Part shown: positions 27,935 through 37,364 of the stretch, one piece after another | Layout: each line of letters begins with the position of its first letter | Numbering within the stretch: position 1 is the stretch's first letter | Assembly: GCF_001423085.1 (NCBI RefSeq) | Contig: NZ_LMNU01000001.1 | Coordinates: 1,221 to 65,220 of the forward strand | Source: Methylobacterium sp. Leaf125 | Lineage (GTDB): Bacteria > Pseudomonadota > Alphaproteobacteria > Rhizobiales > Beijerinckiaceae | DNA length: 64,000 nt | Direction: 5' to 3' | Position numbers and translations under genes: made by a program | The notes under the pieces: model-generated | What the model was told of the DNA's origin: nothing | The model's database searches: none | Seen by the model: the letters and a program-made list of their open reading frames with translations, nothing else

Positions 27935-28371
27935 GCGAACCCCTCCGGGTCCTGATCGCGGAAGACGAAGCGCTCATCCTGATGCAGCTGGAATTCCTCG
28001 TGGAGGATGCCGGCCACGTCGTCGTCGGCAGCGCGGCGACCGCCGAGGAGGCGATCGGGGTCGCCCGCGAGGTTCGGCCGGACCTCGTCTTCGTCGACCT
28101 CCAGCTGCGCGGCGGCTCGTCCGGCCTCGACATCGTCCGGACATTGCGGGACGAGGCCGCGATGATCCTGATCTTCGTCACCGCCAACGCCCAGCACCTT
28201 CCGGAGGGGTTCGAGGGGGCCGCCGGCGTGATCGCCAAGCCCTTCACCGAGGCGGTGATCTTCGACACCCTGGCGTATTTCAGCGAGTGCGTGCGCGCGC
28301 CGCCGCCGCGCTCTCCCCTGCCCCTCGGGCTGCGCCTCGCGCCCGCCTATCGCGCCGCCCTCAGCGTCTAG
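27931..28371 (+). CDS. Single-domain response regulator
   Basis: A 146-residue receiver with no DNA-binding output. Acidic pocket EDE (residues 11-13), phospho-acceptor Asp56 in FVDLQL, Thr in FVTAN, and Lys103 in IAKPF. Single-domain receivers next to HWE kinases usually pass signal through phosphorelay or protein contact. Start is GTG 27931, overlapping the kinase TGA by 4 bp, so the pair is translationally coupled and this is the presumed partner. The C-terminal 30 residues are Pro/Arg-rich and not part of the fold. Confidence 0.85.
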   Translation: MSEPLRVLIAEDEALILMQLEFLVEDAGHVVVGSAATAEEAIGVAREVRPDLVFVDLQLRGGSSGLDIVRTLRDEAAMILIFVTANAQHLPEGFEGAAGVIAKPFTEAVIFDTLAYFSECVRAPPPRSPLPLGLRLAPAYRAALSV

Positions 28372-28377
28372 GCCGGC

Positions 28378-30234
28378 TCAGCGATAGCCGGCGGCCTGCA
28401 GCTCGAACAGCTCGGCGTAGCGGCCGCCCAGCGCCTGCAACTCCGCGTGACTGCCCGACTCGATGACCCGCCCGCCGGCGAGGACCAGGATGCGGTCCGC
28501 CATGCGCACGGTGGAGAAGCGGTGCGAGATCAGCACCGCCGTGCGCCCGTGGCTCAATTCGCGAAAGCGCTGGAACACCTCGAACTCGGCCCGGGCATCG
28601 AGGGCGGCGGTGGGCTCGTCGAGGATCAGGATCTCGGCCTCGCGCATGTAGGCGCGGGCGATGGCGATCTTCTGCCACTCGCCCCCCGACAGGTCGACGC
28701 CCTCGGCGAAGCGCTTGCCCAGCGGCTGGTCGTACTGGAGCGGCAACCGGCCGATGACGCCGTCGGCGAGGCTGCGCCCGGCCGCCCGGGCCACCCGGTC
28801 GGTGTCGTCGCGCGCCTCGATCCGGCCCACGGCCACGTTCTCGTGGGCGGTGAAGCTGAAGCGCACGAAATCCTGGAAGATCACGCCGATGCGGCCGCGC
28901 AGGTCGTCGAGGTCGTAGGCGGAGAGGGGCCGGCCATCGAGAAGCACGCGGCCCTCCGTCGGGTCGTAGAGACGGGTCAGCAGCTTGACGATGGTGGTCT
29001 TGCCGGCGCCGTTCTCCCCCACCAGGGCCAGCACCTCTCCGGCCGCGAGGTGGAAGCTGAGGTCGCGCACCGCCCAGGTGTCGGTGCCGGGATAGCGGAA
29101 GCCGACCGCCTCGAAGACGATCCCGCTTCGGATCGGACGCGGCAGGGGCGCCGGGTTCGCGGGTGAGCGGATCGCCGGCACCACGGCGAAGAACGAGAAC
29201 AGGTCGTCGAGATACTGGGCCTGGGAGGCGATCTGCGAGAAGCCGAGGAGCAGCCCCTCGATCAGGCCGCGCAGGCGCTGGAAGGAGCCCGCCAGGAAGG
29301 CGAGGTCGCCGATGGAGAACTGGCCCGCGGCGGTGCGCCAGACGATGGTGGCGTAGGCGAGATAGTAGGCCAGCGTGCCGAGCGCCGCGAAGGCCCCGCC
29401 CCAGCCGGCCCGGCGCAGCGCCAGGGCGCGGTTGTCGGCCACGAGCTTCGACGCCAGCCCCCGGTAGCGCTCGGCGATGTAGCCGTTCAGCCCGAACAGC
29501 TTGACCTCCTTGGCGGATTCCACGCTCGCCCCGAGGAAGCGCAGATAGTCGATCTCGCGCCGCTCGGGCGTCCGGGTCCAGGCCAGCCGGTAGCCCTCGC
29601 GGTTGAAGTAGGTCTCGTTGAGAAAGGCCGGCACCAGGGCGACCGCGAGCAGCAGGATGAGCCAGGGTGCGAAGGCCACGAGGCCGAGGGCGAAGGCCAC
29701 GAGGGTGATGAGATCCTGCCCCTGACCGAAGAGCTGGAACAGGAGGTTCGAGCGTCCGGTGACCTGGCGGCGGGCCCGCTCGAGGCGGTCCTGCTGCGCG
29801 CTGTCCTCGAACTGCTCCAGATCGAGCTCGGCGGCGTGCCGCATCAGCTTCAGGGTGGCGGACGTGCCGTAGAGATCGGCGACGAGGCCGTCGACCAGGG
29901 TGCTGGCCCGCCCGAGGAGGTCGGCCAGGATGGCGAGGCCGAACTCCGCGGCCACCAGCACGGCGAGGTACCTCAGGGCCGGATCCGACAGCCAGGCCTC
30001 GGGCCCGAGGCCGCCCGGATGCGGCCGGGCATGCTCGGCCACGATCGCGTCGAGGATGAGCTTGGCGAGGTAGAGCATTGCGACGGGCAGGCTGGCCCGC
30101 GCCAGCCGCAGGCCGAGGCTGACCACGAGCAGGCGCGGACTCGCGGCATAGACGAGGCGCGCCAGGGCCGGCAGGTGGCGCAGGGCGCCGAGGCGCGCGG
30201 AGAGGGCAGTCAGGGGAGAGAGGCGATCGGGCAT
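28378..30234 (-). CDS. ABC exporter, fused permease and ATPase
   Basis: A 618-residue half-transporter. An N-terminal six-helix membrane domain (residues 1-340) includes the coupling region SVESAKEVKLFGLNGYIAERY. The ATPase carries GENGAGKTTIVKLL (Walker A), LSGGEWQKIAIARAY (signature), EILILDEPTAALD (Walker B) and LISHR (switch His). It is an exporter-type protein likely to act as a homodimer; substrate unknown. Start MPDRLSPL chosen because the upstream 18 residues are Arg-rich. It converges on the LOV response regulator gene, 6 bp apart. Confidence 0.82.
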   Translation of the reverse strand: MPDRLSPLTALSARLGALRHLPALARLVYAASPRLLVVSLGLRLARASLPVAMLYLAKLILDAIVAEHARPHPGGLGPEAWLSDPALRYLAVLVAAEFGLAILADLLGRASTLVDGLVADLYGTSATLKLMRHAAELDLEQFEDSAQQDRLERARRQVTGRSNLLFQLFGQGQDLITLVAFALGLVAFAPWLILLLAVALVPAFLNETYFNREGYRLAWTRTPERREIDYLRFLGASVESAKEVKLFGLNGYIAERYRGLASKLVADNRALALRRAGWGGAFAALGTLAYYLAYATIVWRTAAGQFSIGDLAFLAGSFQRLRGLIEGLLLGFSQIASQAQYLDDLFSFFAVVPAIRSPANPAPLPRPIRSGIVFEAVGFRYPGTDTWAVRDLSFHLAAGEVLALVGENGAGKTTIVKLLTRLYDPTEGRVLLDGRPLSAYDLDDLRGRIGVIFQDFVRFSFTAHENVAVGRIEARDDTDRVARAAGRSLADGVIGRLPLQYDQPLGKRFAEGVDLSGGEWQKIAIARAYMREAEILILDEPTAALDARAEFEVFQRFRELSHGRTAVLISHRFSTVRMADRILVLAGGRVIESGSHAELQALGGRYAELFELQAAGYR

Positions 30235-30423
30235 CGGCCGGGACCATGACCGGGAGCGGCACCCCCGTCGATGCCGCAGACGCCGCACCCAGTCGCGGAG
30301 ATGTCAGCGCGGGACCGGCCAAAGTCTTCAAGCTCTTGAGGACAGGCGATCCGCCGGCGAGACTTCACTTTATCGCCTATGTTAGGCGTTCATCCTCTTC
30401 ACAGGCGCGAGGCCGCCCTCACA

Positions 30424-31053
30424 ATGCTCAGCGGTTCAGCGGTCCTGCGGGTCGGCATTCTCATCGTGGTGGCAGCCGTCCTGGCCGGGATCATTCAAAT
30501 CCTGCGTCCGCATGACGGCGGAACACCGGAGGCGCCGATCAGCCGGACGGCCCCGGAGACCGGGGCTGCCGGAACCCAGGCGGCCGTGCCGCCGGCCGTG
30601 ACGCGGCCCGTCTCCCCGGTGTCGCCGGCGCCCCTGCCGCAGGCTGCGCCGTCCCCCGCGCCGGTGCCACAAGCCGCCGTGCCGCCGACCCCCGCGCCCG
30701 CGCCCCCGCCGGCACCGATGCCGAATGGCGCTTCGCCCACGTCACCGCTGCCGAGTGCGCCGGCCCTGCCGTCTCCGGGTTTGGATCTCGGGACGACCGC
30801 CCGGCCGACGAGTCCATCGGCCGGCGAGGAGGCCATCGACAACGCCGCCGAGACGGCCGGGCCGCGGGGCGTCGCGATCGTCGACCTCAACACCGGAACC
30901 GTCGCCGAGCTGAACGGCCTCCGGGGCGGCGGCATGATCGGGCGTGCCATCGTGCAGAAGCGGCCCTACGCCTCGGTCAGCGAGCTCCTGTCGAAGCGCG
31001 TCCTCAGCCGGGCGGTCTACGAGCGGATCAAGGATCAGGTCACGGTGCGCTGA
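30424..31053 (+). CDS. Membrane-anchored helix-hairpin-helix protein with proline-rich linker
   Basis: A 209-residue protein. One N-terminal membrane helix (VGILIVVAAVLAGIIQIL) is followed by about 110 residues very rich in Pro and Ala. The C-terminal 55 residues form a ComEA-like HhH domain (VDLNTGTVAELNGLRGGGMIG and following). The layout suggests an inner-membrane protein that holds a DNA-binding tip away from the membrane. ComEA itself binds incoming DNA in the periplasm, but no other competence gene is near. Start ATG 30424; a second ATG 45 bp upstream lacks membrane character. Confidence 0.65.
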   Translation: MLSGSAVLRVGILIVVAAVLAGIIQILRPHDGGTPEAPISRTAPETGAAGTQAAVPPAVTRPVSPVSPAPLPQAAPSPAPVPQAAVPPTPAPAPPPAPMPNGASPTSPLPSAPALPSPGLDLGTTARPTSPSAGEEAIDNAAETAGPRGVAIVDLNTGTVAELNGLRGGGMIGRAIVQKRPYASVSELLSKRVLSRAVYERIKDQVTVR

Positions 31054-31142
31054 GGCCCGTTTCGGGTAGCGCGCCACGCGCCGGCTGCCTAAGATGCGGC
31101 TCTAGGAAGCTGGAAAGTCGCTTCGATCACCAGGGACGAGCC

Positions 31143-31358
31143 ATGTTTGCGCAAGCCGGGGGCGTTACCTTTCGCGAGGATCTCGGCGTCGAGGAGACCA
31201 CCGAGACCGACAACATCGTCCGGTGGGACGGCGAGAAGCTCTACGTGGAGCACGACATCTATCACAACGGCCAGCTGGTCCACCGCAAGTACCGCAAGAA
31301 CGTCAGCGAGGCGGTGGCCCGGGCGCTGCAGGCGCTGATCAACCGCGCGCAGCAATAG
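31143..31358 (+). CDS. Conserved-looking small protein of unknown function
   Basis: A 71-residue soluble protein with a charged, balanced composition (DNIVRWDGEKLYVEHDIYHN, then GQLVHRKYRKNVSEAVARAL). There is no signal peptide or membrane helix. Codon use matches the neighbours, and ACGAGCC-type spacing before the ATG is only a weak SD. I do not recognise a family. It stands between the HhH protein and a convergent acetyltransferase gene, 40 bp from the latter. Confidence 0.55.
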   Translation: MFAQAGGVTFREDLGVEETTETDNIVRWDGEKLYVEHDIYHNGQLVHRKYRKNVSEAVARALQALINRAQQ

Positions 31359-31398
31359 GCGTCCGGATCCCCGCGCGGGCGCCCCCGGCGCCGGCGCG

Positions 31399-32007
31399 CT
31401 ACTTTCCGATCCAGTCGTGCCCCGCCACCACCGCCTCCACGGTGCGGGTCCAGGTGCCGGGCTGGTCCGTGGACCCCGTCCCGAGGGCGCGCTGGACCAT
31501 GACGCTGTCGCTCCAGCGCCCGAACTTGTAGCCCACCGCCGGCAGGAGCCCGACGCGAACGAAGCCGCAGGCCTCGTGGAGGCGGAGCGAGGCCTCGTTC
31601 TGCGCATCGATGTAGCCGATCATCTGCCGGTAGCCGCCCGCGGCGCAGGCCTCGATCAGGGCCGGCAGCAGGCGCCGGCCGATGCCGGCGTGCAGGTGCT
31701 CGTGGTGGACGTAGATCGAGTGCTTGAGGGTGTAGCGATAGGCCGGACGCTTGCGGAACGGCACCGCGTAGGCGTAGCCCGCCACGATCCCGTCGCGGTC
31801 GGCCACGAGGTGCGGCAGGCGCTTCTTGCGCATGGCCTTGCGCCGCTTCTTCAGATCGTCGGGATGGAGCGGATCCGCCTCGAAATCCCCGACATCGCCG
31901 ACGCCGCGCCGGATGTGGTGGGCGTAGATGTCCACCATGTCCGGCACGTCGCTATCCGACGAGGGCCGGATGACGAGGTCGGGATCGCTCTCGGACGAGC
32001 CCGCCAT
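31399..32007 (-). CDS. GNAT-family N-acetyltransferase
   Basis: A 202-residue GNAT enzyme similar to phosphinothricin acetyltransferase-type proteins. It opens IRPSSDSDVPDMVDIYAHH. The acetyl-CoA pyrophosphate loop is HLHAGIGRRLLPALIEAC, and LHEACGFVRVG is the typical C-terminal motif. Its ATG overlaps the stop of the upstream decarboxylase (TGATG), so translation is coupled. A polyamine or amino-acid amine is therefore a plausible acceptor, but that is inference. Confidence 0.8.
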   Translation of the reverse strand: MAGSSESDPDLVIRPSSDSDVPDMVDIYAHHIRRGVGDVGDFEADPLHPDDLKKRRKAMRKKRLPHLVADRDGIVAGYAYAVPFRKRPAYRYTLKHSIYVHHEHLHAGIGRRLLPALIEACAAGGYRQMIGYIDAQNEASLRLHEACGFVRVGLLPAVGYKFGRWSDSVMVQRALGTGSTDQPGTWTRTVEAVVAGHDWIGK

Positions 32008-34367
32008 CAGCGCCCCTCGCGCATGACGCGGGGCTCTCGCATGACATAGGTGTGGAACCGGATCGTCCCGTCCGGATCCACGTCGCGGAACACGCCCTGG
32101 ATCTCGGCCTCGAAGCCCGGGAACAGGTTCGCCGAGCGCTCGAACATCTTGAAGTAGTCCAGCATGGGTTTGGCCCGCTCGTCCAATCGCTCGCCGGGAA
32201 GCACCGTGCCGATGCCCGGCGGGTAGACCAGAAGCAAGGTCGTCGCCACGCGCCCCTCGGCTTCCGCGATCGGGACGTAATCGACGTTGTTGCGGGTGAG
32301 CTGCTGCACCGCCTCCTTGGGCGTCATCACCATCTCGGGCAGGTGCCCCGGCTCGAACTGCTTGCGCTGGAGCGTGCTGGTGCCGTGCTCGCGGTGGAAG
32401 GCGTGGAAGTCGGCGCAGAGATCGCGCAGGCGCACGCCCTTGTAGCGATTGGGCCGGCGCCGCACGAATTCGGGCATCGCCTCCTCGAGGGGCACGTTGT
32501 CGTCGTGCAGGCGCTTGAAGGCCACGAGGCCGGAGATCAGCGTGCCGGCCTTGGAGGATTCGACGCCCGGGGTCAGCAGGAAGAGGAGCGAGTTGAGGTC
32601 ATTCTTCTCCGGGACGATGCGATTTTCACGAAGATACTGAGCCACGATGGGGGCCGGCACGCCGTGCTCGGCATACGCGCCCGTGTGCTGGTTGAAGCCC
32701 GGGGTGAGCACGGTGAGCTTGTTGGGGTCGGTCATGGCGTAGTCCGGCGCCACGTGGGTGAAGCCGTGCCAGTCCGCCCCCGGGGTCAGCTCCCAGTACT
32801 TCGCGTTGCCGGCAAGCTCGTCGGTGGAGAGGCTCTCCCACGGCACCTTGCCGTCCGGCCCCTTGACTGTGTCCGGCACGAAGGGGTCGAAGAACCAGCG
32901 CCGTAGGGGATCGCCCTCCTTCTCCTCGAACTCGCGGCGGATGGCCCGGACCTTCTTGCGCCACTCGATGCCGAGGCGGATCGTATCGTCCCAGAGGACG
33001 ACGCCGGAGCGCCCCTTCATCATCTGCGCGCCCACGTCGAGGGAGGCGAACAGGGGGTAGAACGGCGAGGTCGAGGCGTGGACCAGGAAGGTCTCGTTGA
33101 AGCGCCGGTGCTCGATGCGCCGGGTCTGGCCGCGGATGTGGCTGTCCTTGGTGTGGATCTGCGAGGCCTGCGAGAAGCTCGCCAGCTGCTTGTGCGTCGA
33201 CTGCGTGGCGATGATGCCCGGCGAGGTCTCGTCGAGGCCTTTCAGCCCCATGGCGAAGCGGCCGGCGAAGAGCGGGTGGAACTTCATGAAGCCCGCCCAG
33301 GCCTCGTCGAAGAGGATGTAGTCGCAGAGATGCCCGATCTTATCGAGGATCATCTGCGCGTTGTAGATCGTGCCGTCGTAGGTGCACTGCTCGACCACCG
33401 CGACGCGGAACGGCCGCTCGCGCCGCCAGGCCTCCTTGTCGGTGATCAGCGGGTTGGTGCGGATCTTCTCGCGGATCGCCTTCTCGTCCAGCGCCTCGTG
33501 GTACATCGGGCCGATCAGCCCATAGGCGTTGCGGTCGGTCTCTAGGAAGACGGGAATCGCGCCGCCGAGGAACAGCGCGCCGTGATGCGCGGCCTTGTGG
33601 TTGTTGCGGTCGAAGAGCACGAGGTCGCCCTCGGCGACCAGGGCCGAGAGCACGATCTTGTTGGAGGCCGAGGTGCCGTTGAGGACGAAGTAGGTCTTCT
33701 CCGCCCCGAAGATGACGGCCGCTTCCTTCTGCGCCTTCAGGGCCGGCCCCTCGTGGACGAGGAGATCGCCGAGGTCGAGCACCGAGTTGTCGAGATCGTC
33801 GCGGAACACCGCCTCGCCGAGATGCTCGACGAAGATCCGCCCGATCGGCGAACGGTTGTAGAAGATGCCGCCGTTGTGGCCCGGGCAGGTCCAGAGCTGG
33901 TTGCCCTGCTCGGCATAGTCGACCAGCGCGCCGAAGAACGGCGTCTTCAGGGTCTCGGCATATTGCTTCACCCGGCTCACCAGGCCGCGGGCGATGTAGT
34001 CCGGGGTCTCCTCGGCGAGGAAGATGTACCCGTCGATGAAGTCCAGCACCTCGACGGGGATGTCTTCCAGGCGCTTGCGCCGGACCATGATGACGATGGG
34101 CATCTCCAGCCCGCGCTTGCGCATCAGGTTGATCAGCGCCGCCGCCTTGCCGTCGAGGCCGCGCTTGCCCCAGTCCACCACCATGCAGCCGATGGCCGAA
34201 TCGGTCTGGACCGCGATGGCCGCATCCTCGACGCGGCGGGCCCGCACCACCTCGAAGCCGAGCTTCTCCACGGAGCCGATGATCTGCTGGACGCGCACGC
34301 CCTCGAGATCGTCCGGGTCGAAGTTCGGCGCGCACATCAGGACGGTGAAGCGGCGAAAGAAGTCCAT
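32007..34367 (-). CDS. Orn/Lys/Arg decarboxylase (PLP-dependent, fold III of AAT type)
   Basis: A 786-residue protein of family length. The N-terminal receiver-like wing domain reads MDFFRRFTVLMCAPNFDPDD. The PLP core has GTSASNKIVL, ILFDEAWAGFMKFHP (cofactor Asp) and STHKQLASFSQASQIH (Schiff-base Lys). The C-terminal domain includes LLFLLTPGVESSKAGTLI. It should decarboxylate arginine, lysine or ornithine to the corresponding amine; I cannot tell which. It could serve polyamine synthesis or acid resistance. The coupled GNAT gene follows. Confidence 0.88.
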   Translation of the reverse strand: MDFFRRFTVLMCAPNFDPDDLEGVRVQQIIGSVEKLGFEVVRARRVEDAAIAVQTDSAIGCMVVDWGKRGLDGKAAALINLMRKRGLEMPIVIMVRRKRLEDIPVEVLDFIDGYIFLAEETPDYIARGLVSRVKQYAETLKTPFFGALVDYAEQGNQLWTCPGHNGGIFYNRSPIGRIFVEHLGEAVFRDDLDNSVLDLGDLLVHEGPALKAQKEAAVIFGAEKTYFVLNGTSASNKIVLSALVAEGDLVLFDRNNHKAAHHGALFLGGAIPVFLETDRNAYGLIGPMYHEALDEKAIREKIRTNPLITDKEAWRRERPFRVAVVEQCTYDGTIYNAQMILDKIGHLCDYILFDEAWAGFMKFHPLFAGRFAMGLKGLDETSPGIIATQSTHKQLASFSQASQIHTKDSHIRGQTRRIEHRRFNETFLVHASTSPFYPLFASLDVGAQMMKGRSGVVLWDDTIRLGIEWRKKVRAIRREFEEKEGDPLRRWFFDPFVPDTVKGPDGKVPWESLSTDELAGNAKYWELTPGADWHGFTHVAPDYAMTDPNKLTVLTPGFNQHTGAYAEHGVPAPIVAQYLRENRIVPEKNDLNSLLFLLTPGVESSKAGTLISGLVAFKRLHDDNVPLEEAMPEFVRRRPNRYKGVRLRDLCADFHAFHREHGTSTLQRKQFEPGHLPEMVMTPKEAVQQLTRNNVDYVPIAEAEGRVATTLLLVYPPGIGTVLPGERLDERAKPMLDYFKMFERSANLFPGFEAEIQGVFRDVDPDGTIRFHTYVMREPRVMREGR

Positions 34368-34492
34368 GCGGAAAAGGCTCCCAGAGGGGTTTGGCGCACC
34401 GTTCGCGACAGGACGTGACGCTTCGATGACGATCTTGCGGCGGTCGCGGTGTTTTCAGGCTCCCCGCGCTGCGACAGAGAGCCGGCTTACGA

Positions 34493-35512
34493 TCAGCCGC
34501 GCCGTTTGACGAGCCCGAGCCGGCGGATCACGCCGTAGACCGCCAGGGCGGCGACCGCGCAGATGAGCAGGGCGAGGAGCGAGCCGTCCTCGAACTCCCC
34601 CAGGAACAGCCCCTTGGTGTTCATGCCGAAGACGCCGGTCACCAGGGTCGGCGGCAGGAACAGCGCGGTGAGGATCGACAGGGTGAAGAGCTGGCGGTTG
34701 GTCTCGGCCGCCGTGCGCCCGGCGATCTCGTCCTGCAGCAGGCGGCTGCGCTCGGACAGGACCAGCATGTCGCGGTGGAGCGAGTCGAGGCGCTGGACCA
34801 CCCGGGCAGCCATGCGCACCACCGCATCGGGCAGGGCGTCGTCCGCCTCCTCGGTCTCGGCTTCGAGGCGGTGGAAGACCGCGCTCAGGCCCGCCAGTTG
34901 GCGGTGCTGGCGCACGGCCTGCCGGCGGATCGGCGCCAGGGGCCGGGGATCGTCGGGCTGATCCTCGTCGAGCATGCGGTCCTCGATGGCGTCAAGGGCA
35001 TCGGAGAAGCGCCGCGCGGAGGCGTCGAGGGAGGCGGCGACGCCCGCGACGAAGATCTCGAGAAGGCCCGCCGGCGTCGTCACCCGGCGCCCGGCCAGCA
35101 CCGCGTCGCGGGCGGCCTCGGCGGCGGCGGTGGCGTGCCGGCGCCCGCTCACGAGGCGCTGCGCACCGAGGACGCAGTGGAGACGCCCGGCCGGCTCATC
35201 CGCGATCCGGCCGTCGAACTCGCGTGCCCGGTCGGCGATCACGAGGCCGAGATCGGTGCCCTCGATCACCACGCGCTGGTGACCGTCACGGGCGAAGGTC
35301 GCGACGGCGAGCGCTGGCGGTCCGAAGCGCCCGGCGGCGATCAGTTCGTCGAGGCGCGCATCGACGAGGTCGAGATGCAGCCACAGGAACCCCTCCGCGA
35401 CGGGCTCCGGCAACCCGCCGCCCTCCCACAGGCGCCCACGCCCCTCGGCGTCGAACACCATCGCGAAGAGCAGGCACGGCAGGGCGGCGGTATCGGAGAG
35501 GAGGCGCGGCAT
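34493..35512 (-). CDS. CorA/ZntB-like divalent cation transporter
   Basis: A 339-residue protein. The long N-terminal cytoplasmic domain contains LWLHLDLVDARLDELI-type wording and heptad-rich helices (RRQAVRQHRQLAGLSAVFHRLEA). Two C-terminal membrane helices follow: LFTLSILTALFLPPTLVTG with the selectivity motif GMN in VFGMNTKGLF, and LLALLICAVAALAVYGVI. This is the CorA superfamily layout; the wording resembles ZntB zinc transporters more than Mg CorA. Start MPRLLSD at 35512, because upstream residues are Arg-rich. Divergent from the nucleoside transporter. Confidence 0.8.
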   Translation of the reverse strand: MPRLLSDTAALPCLLFAMVFDAEGRGRLWEGGGLPEPVAEGFLWLHLDLVDARLDELIAAGRFGPPALAVATFARDGHQRVVIEGTDLGLVIADRAREFDGRIADEPAGRLHCVLGAQRLVSGRRHATAAAEAARDAVLAGRRVTTPAGLLEIFVAGVAASLDASARRFSDALDAIEDRMLDEDQPDDPRPLAPIRRQAVRQHRQLAGLSAVFHRLEAETEEADDALPDAVVRMAARVVQRLDSLHRDMLVLSERSRLLQDEIAGRTAAETNRQLFTLSILTALFLPPTLVTGVFGMNTKGLFLGEFEDGSLLALLICAVAALAVYGVIRRLGLVKRRG

Positions 35513-35780
35513 GCGGGCGGCCCTGTTGCCGGCAAACCGCCGACGGTCGCGGCGCTGGATCGCAAGTGTGGGCGACAGTGTCGTGACGGTCGTGGGCAAC
35601 CGGGTCGGGACCGCGGCTCGGACCATGGCCCCATCCTGGTCTCCCCGTCGACGGGCGCGCGGAGAGGCACGCCGTCGCCCGCGATGCTTCCCCCCCGGCG
35701 CCGGTCGACAACATGATATCGCCCGCGGCAAACGCCGCGGCATCGGGCTTGCTCGGCGCAGGGCAGAACAGCGGGGCGGC

Positions 35781-37031
35781 ATGGTCGAGAAGCTTCTTCA
35801 CGCGGGCGCGAGCCTCGCCCTGCTGCTGGCCGTCGCCGTGCTGTTCTCCACCAACCGCCGGGCGATTTCGCCCCGGGTGGTGCTCTCGGCCCTGGCGCTG
35901 CAGCTGGCGCTGGGAGCCCTGGTGCTGTTCATTCCGGCGGGCCGGACGGGCCTCGCGGCGGCGGCGTCCTTCGTCCAGACCGTGCTGAACTACGGCGACC
36001 GGGGCACCGCCTTCCTGTTCGGCGGCCTCGTGGAGCCGCGGATGTTCGAACTGTTCGGCGGCAGCGGCTTCATCCTGGCCCTGCGCATCCTGCCGCAGAT
36101 CCTCTACGTCTCGGCGCTGATCGCGGTGCTCTACCATTTCGGCGTGATGCAGGCCGCCGCGCGCGGCATCGGCGCGGTGCTGCAGCGGGTGATCGGCACC
36201 TCGCGGATCGAGACCTTCTCGGCGGTGATCACCATCGCCATCGGCCAGAGCGAGATCGCCATTGCGCTGCGCCCGTTCCTGGTGGCGCTGACCTCGGCCG
36301 AGCTGTTCGCCGTGATGTCGAGCGGGGCCGCCTCCACGGCGGGCACGATCCTCGCCGGCTACGCGGCGCTGGGGGTGCCGATGGAGTACCTCCTGGCCGC
36401 CAGCGCCATGGCGGTGCCGGGCGGGCTCCTCTACGCCAAGATCCTGGTGCCGACGACGGAGCCGAGCCGGGTCACCTCCACGCGGGTCACCTTCGCGGAG
36501 ACGCGGGCGGTCAACGTCATCGAGGCGGCGGCCGACGGCACCCAGAAGGGGCTCGCCGTGGCGGTCTCGGTGGGGGCGATGCTGATCGCGTTCACGGGAC
36601 TGATCGCCCTGCTGAACGGGTTCATGGGCTGGGCCGGTGGCCTCGCGGGCTATCCCGCCCTGAGCCTGGAGGGCGTCCTCGGCACGGTGTTCGCGCCCCT
36701 GGCCTGGCTGATGGGCGTGCCCTGGGACCAGGCCGGCCTCGTCGGCGGGGCCTTGGGTCAGAAGATCGCCTTCAACGAGTTCCTGGCCTACGCGCAGCTC
36801 TCGCCGGTCCTGAAGGGCGGCACCCTCGATCCGCGGACGGCCGCGATCCTGTGCTTCGCCCTCTGCGGCTTCGCCAACCTGACCTCGGTGGCGATCCAGC
36901 TCGCGAGTCTCGCCAGCCTCGCGCCGGAGCGCAGGGCGGAGATCGCCCGGTTCGGCCTGCGCGCGATCCTGGCCGGCACCCTGTCCAACCTGACGAGCGC
37001 GACGCTCGCCGGGTTGTTCATCGGGGCCTGA
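35781..37031 (+). CDS. Concentrative nucleoside transporter (CNT/NupC family)
   Basis: A 416-residue inner-membrane protein. It opens with helix LHAGASLALLLAVAVLFS and contains the CNT core motifs ITIAIGQSEIAIALRP and LGQKIAFNEFLAYAQL, plus a FALCGFANLTSVAIQL block. These line the nucleoside site. It should import nucleosides with H+ or Na+. It lies alone, 34 bp from the convergent minE stop. Confidence 0.88.
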   Translation: MVEKLLHAGASLALLLAVAVLFSTNRRAISPRVVLSALALQLALGALVLFIPAGRTGLAAAASFVQTVLNYGDRGTAFLFGGLVEPRMFELFGGSGFILALRILPQILYVSALIAVLYHFGVMQAAARGIGAVLQRVIGTSRIETFSAVITIAIGQSEIAIALRPFLVALTSAELFAVMSSGAASTAGTILAGYAALGVPMEYLLAASAMAVPGGLLYAKILVPTTEPSRVTSTRVTFAETRAVNVIEAAADGTQKGLAVAVSVGAMLIAFTGLIALLNGFMGWAGGLAGYPALSLEGVLGTVFAPLAWLMGVPWDQAGLVGGALGQKIAFNEFLAYAQLSPVLKGGTLDPRTAAILCFALCGFANLTSVAIQLASLASLAPERRAEIARFGLRAILAGTLSNLTSATLAGLFIGA

Positions 37032-37064
37032 CGGCGATGCCGGCCAGGACGGGGGCGCGGAGGC

Positions 37065-37364
37065 TCATGCGGCGGCGAGCTTCGCCGCCTTGACCTTCGC
37101 GGGACCGGCCTTGGTGACGGCCGTGAGCGGCAGCTCGATGTCGATGTCGAGGGTCGACATGTCCTGTCCGCGGTCGAGGCGGATCTGGACCTTGTCGCTG
37201 TTCACCTCGACGTGCTTGGCGATGACCGCGAGGATCTCCTCGCGCAGCACCATCACGAGATCGGAGCCGCCGACCCCCGCCCGTTCATGGGCGAGGATGA
37301 GTTGCAGGCGGTCCCGGGCGACCGGCGCCGAACCGCGCCGGTTGAACATGTTGAGGAGGCTCAT
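37065..37364 (-). CDS. minE: Cell division topological specificity factor MinE
   Basis: A 99-residue MinE. The N-terminal amphipathic helix [20 protein letters not shown] binds membrane and Min[16 protein letters not shown] covers the anti-MinCD helix, and [20 protein letters not shown] is the dimerisation part. It stimulates MinD ATPase and drives the oscillation that places the division site. Its ATG overlaps the minD stop by 4 bp. The tail [15 protein letters not shown] is Lys/Ala-rich and not part of the fold. Confidence 0.93.
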   Translation of the reverse strand: MSLLNMFNRRGSAPVARDRLQLILAHERAGVGGSDLVMVLREEILAVIAKHVEVNSDKVQIRLDRGQDMSTLDIDIELPLTAVTKAGPAKVKAAKLAAA

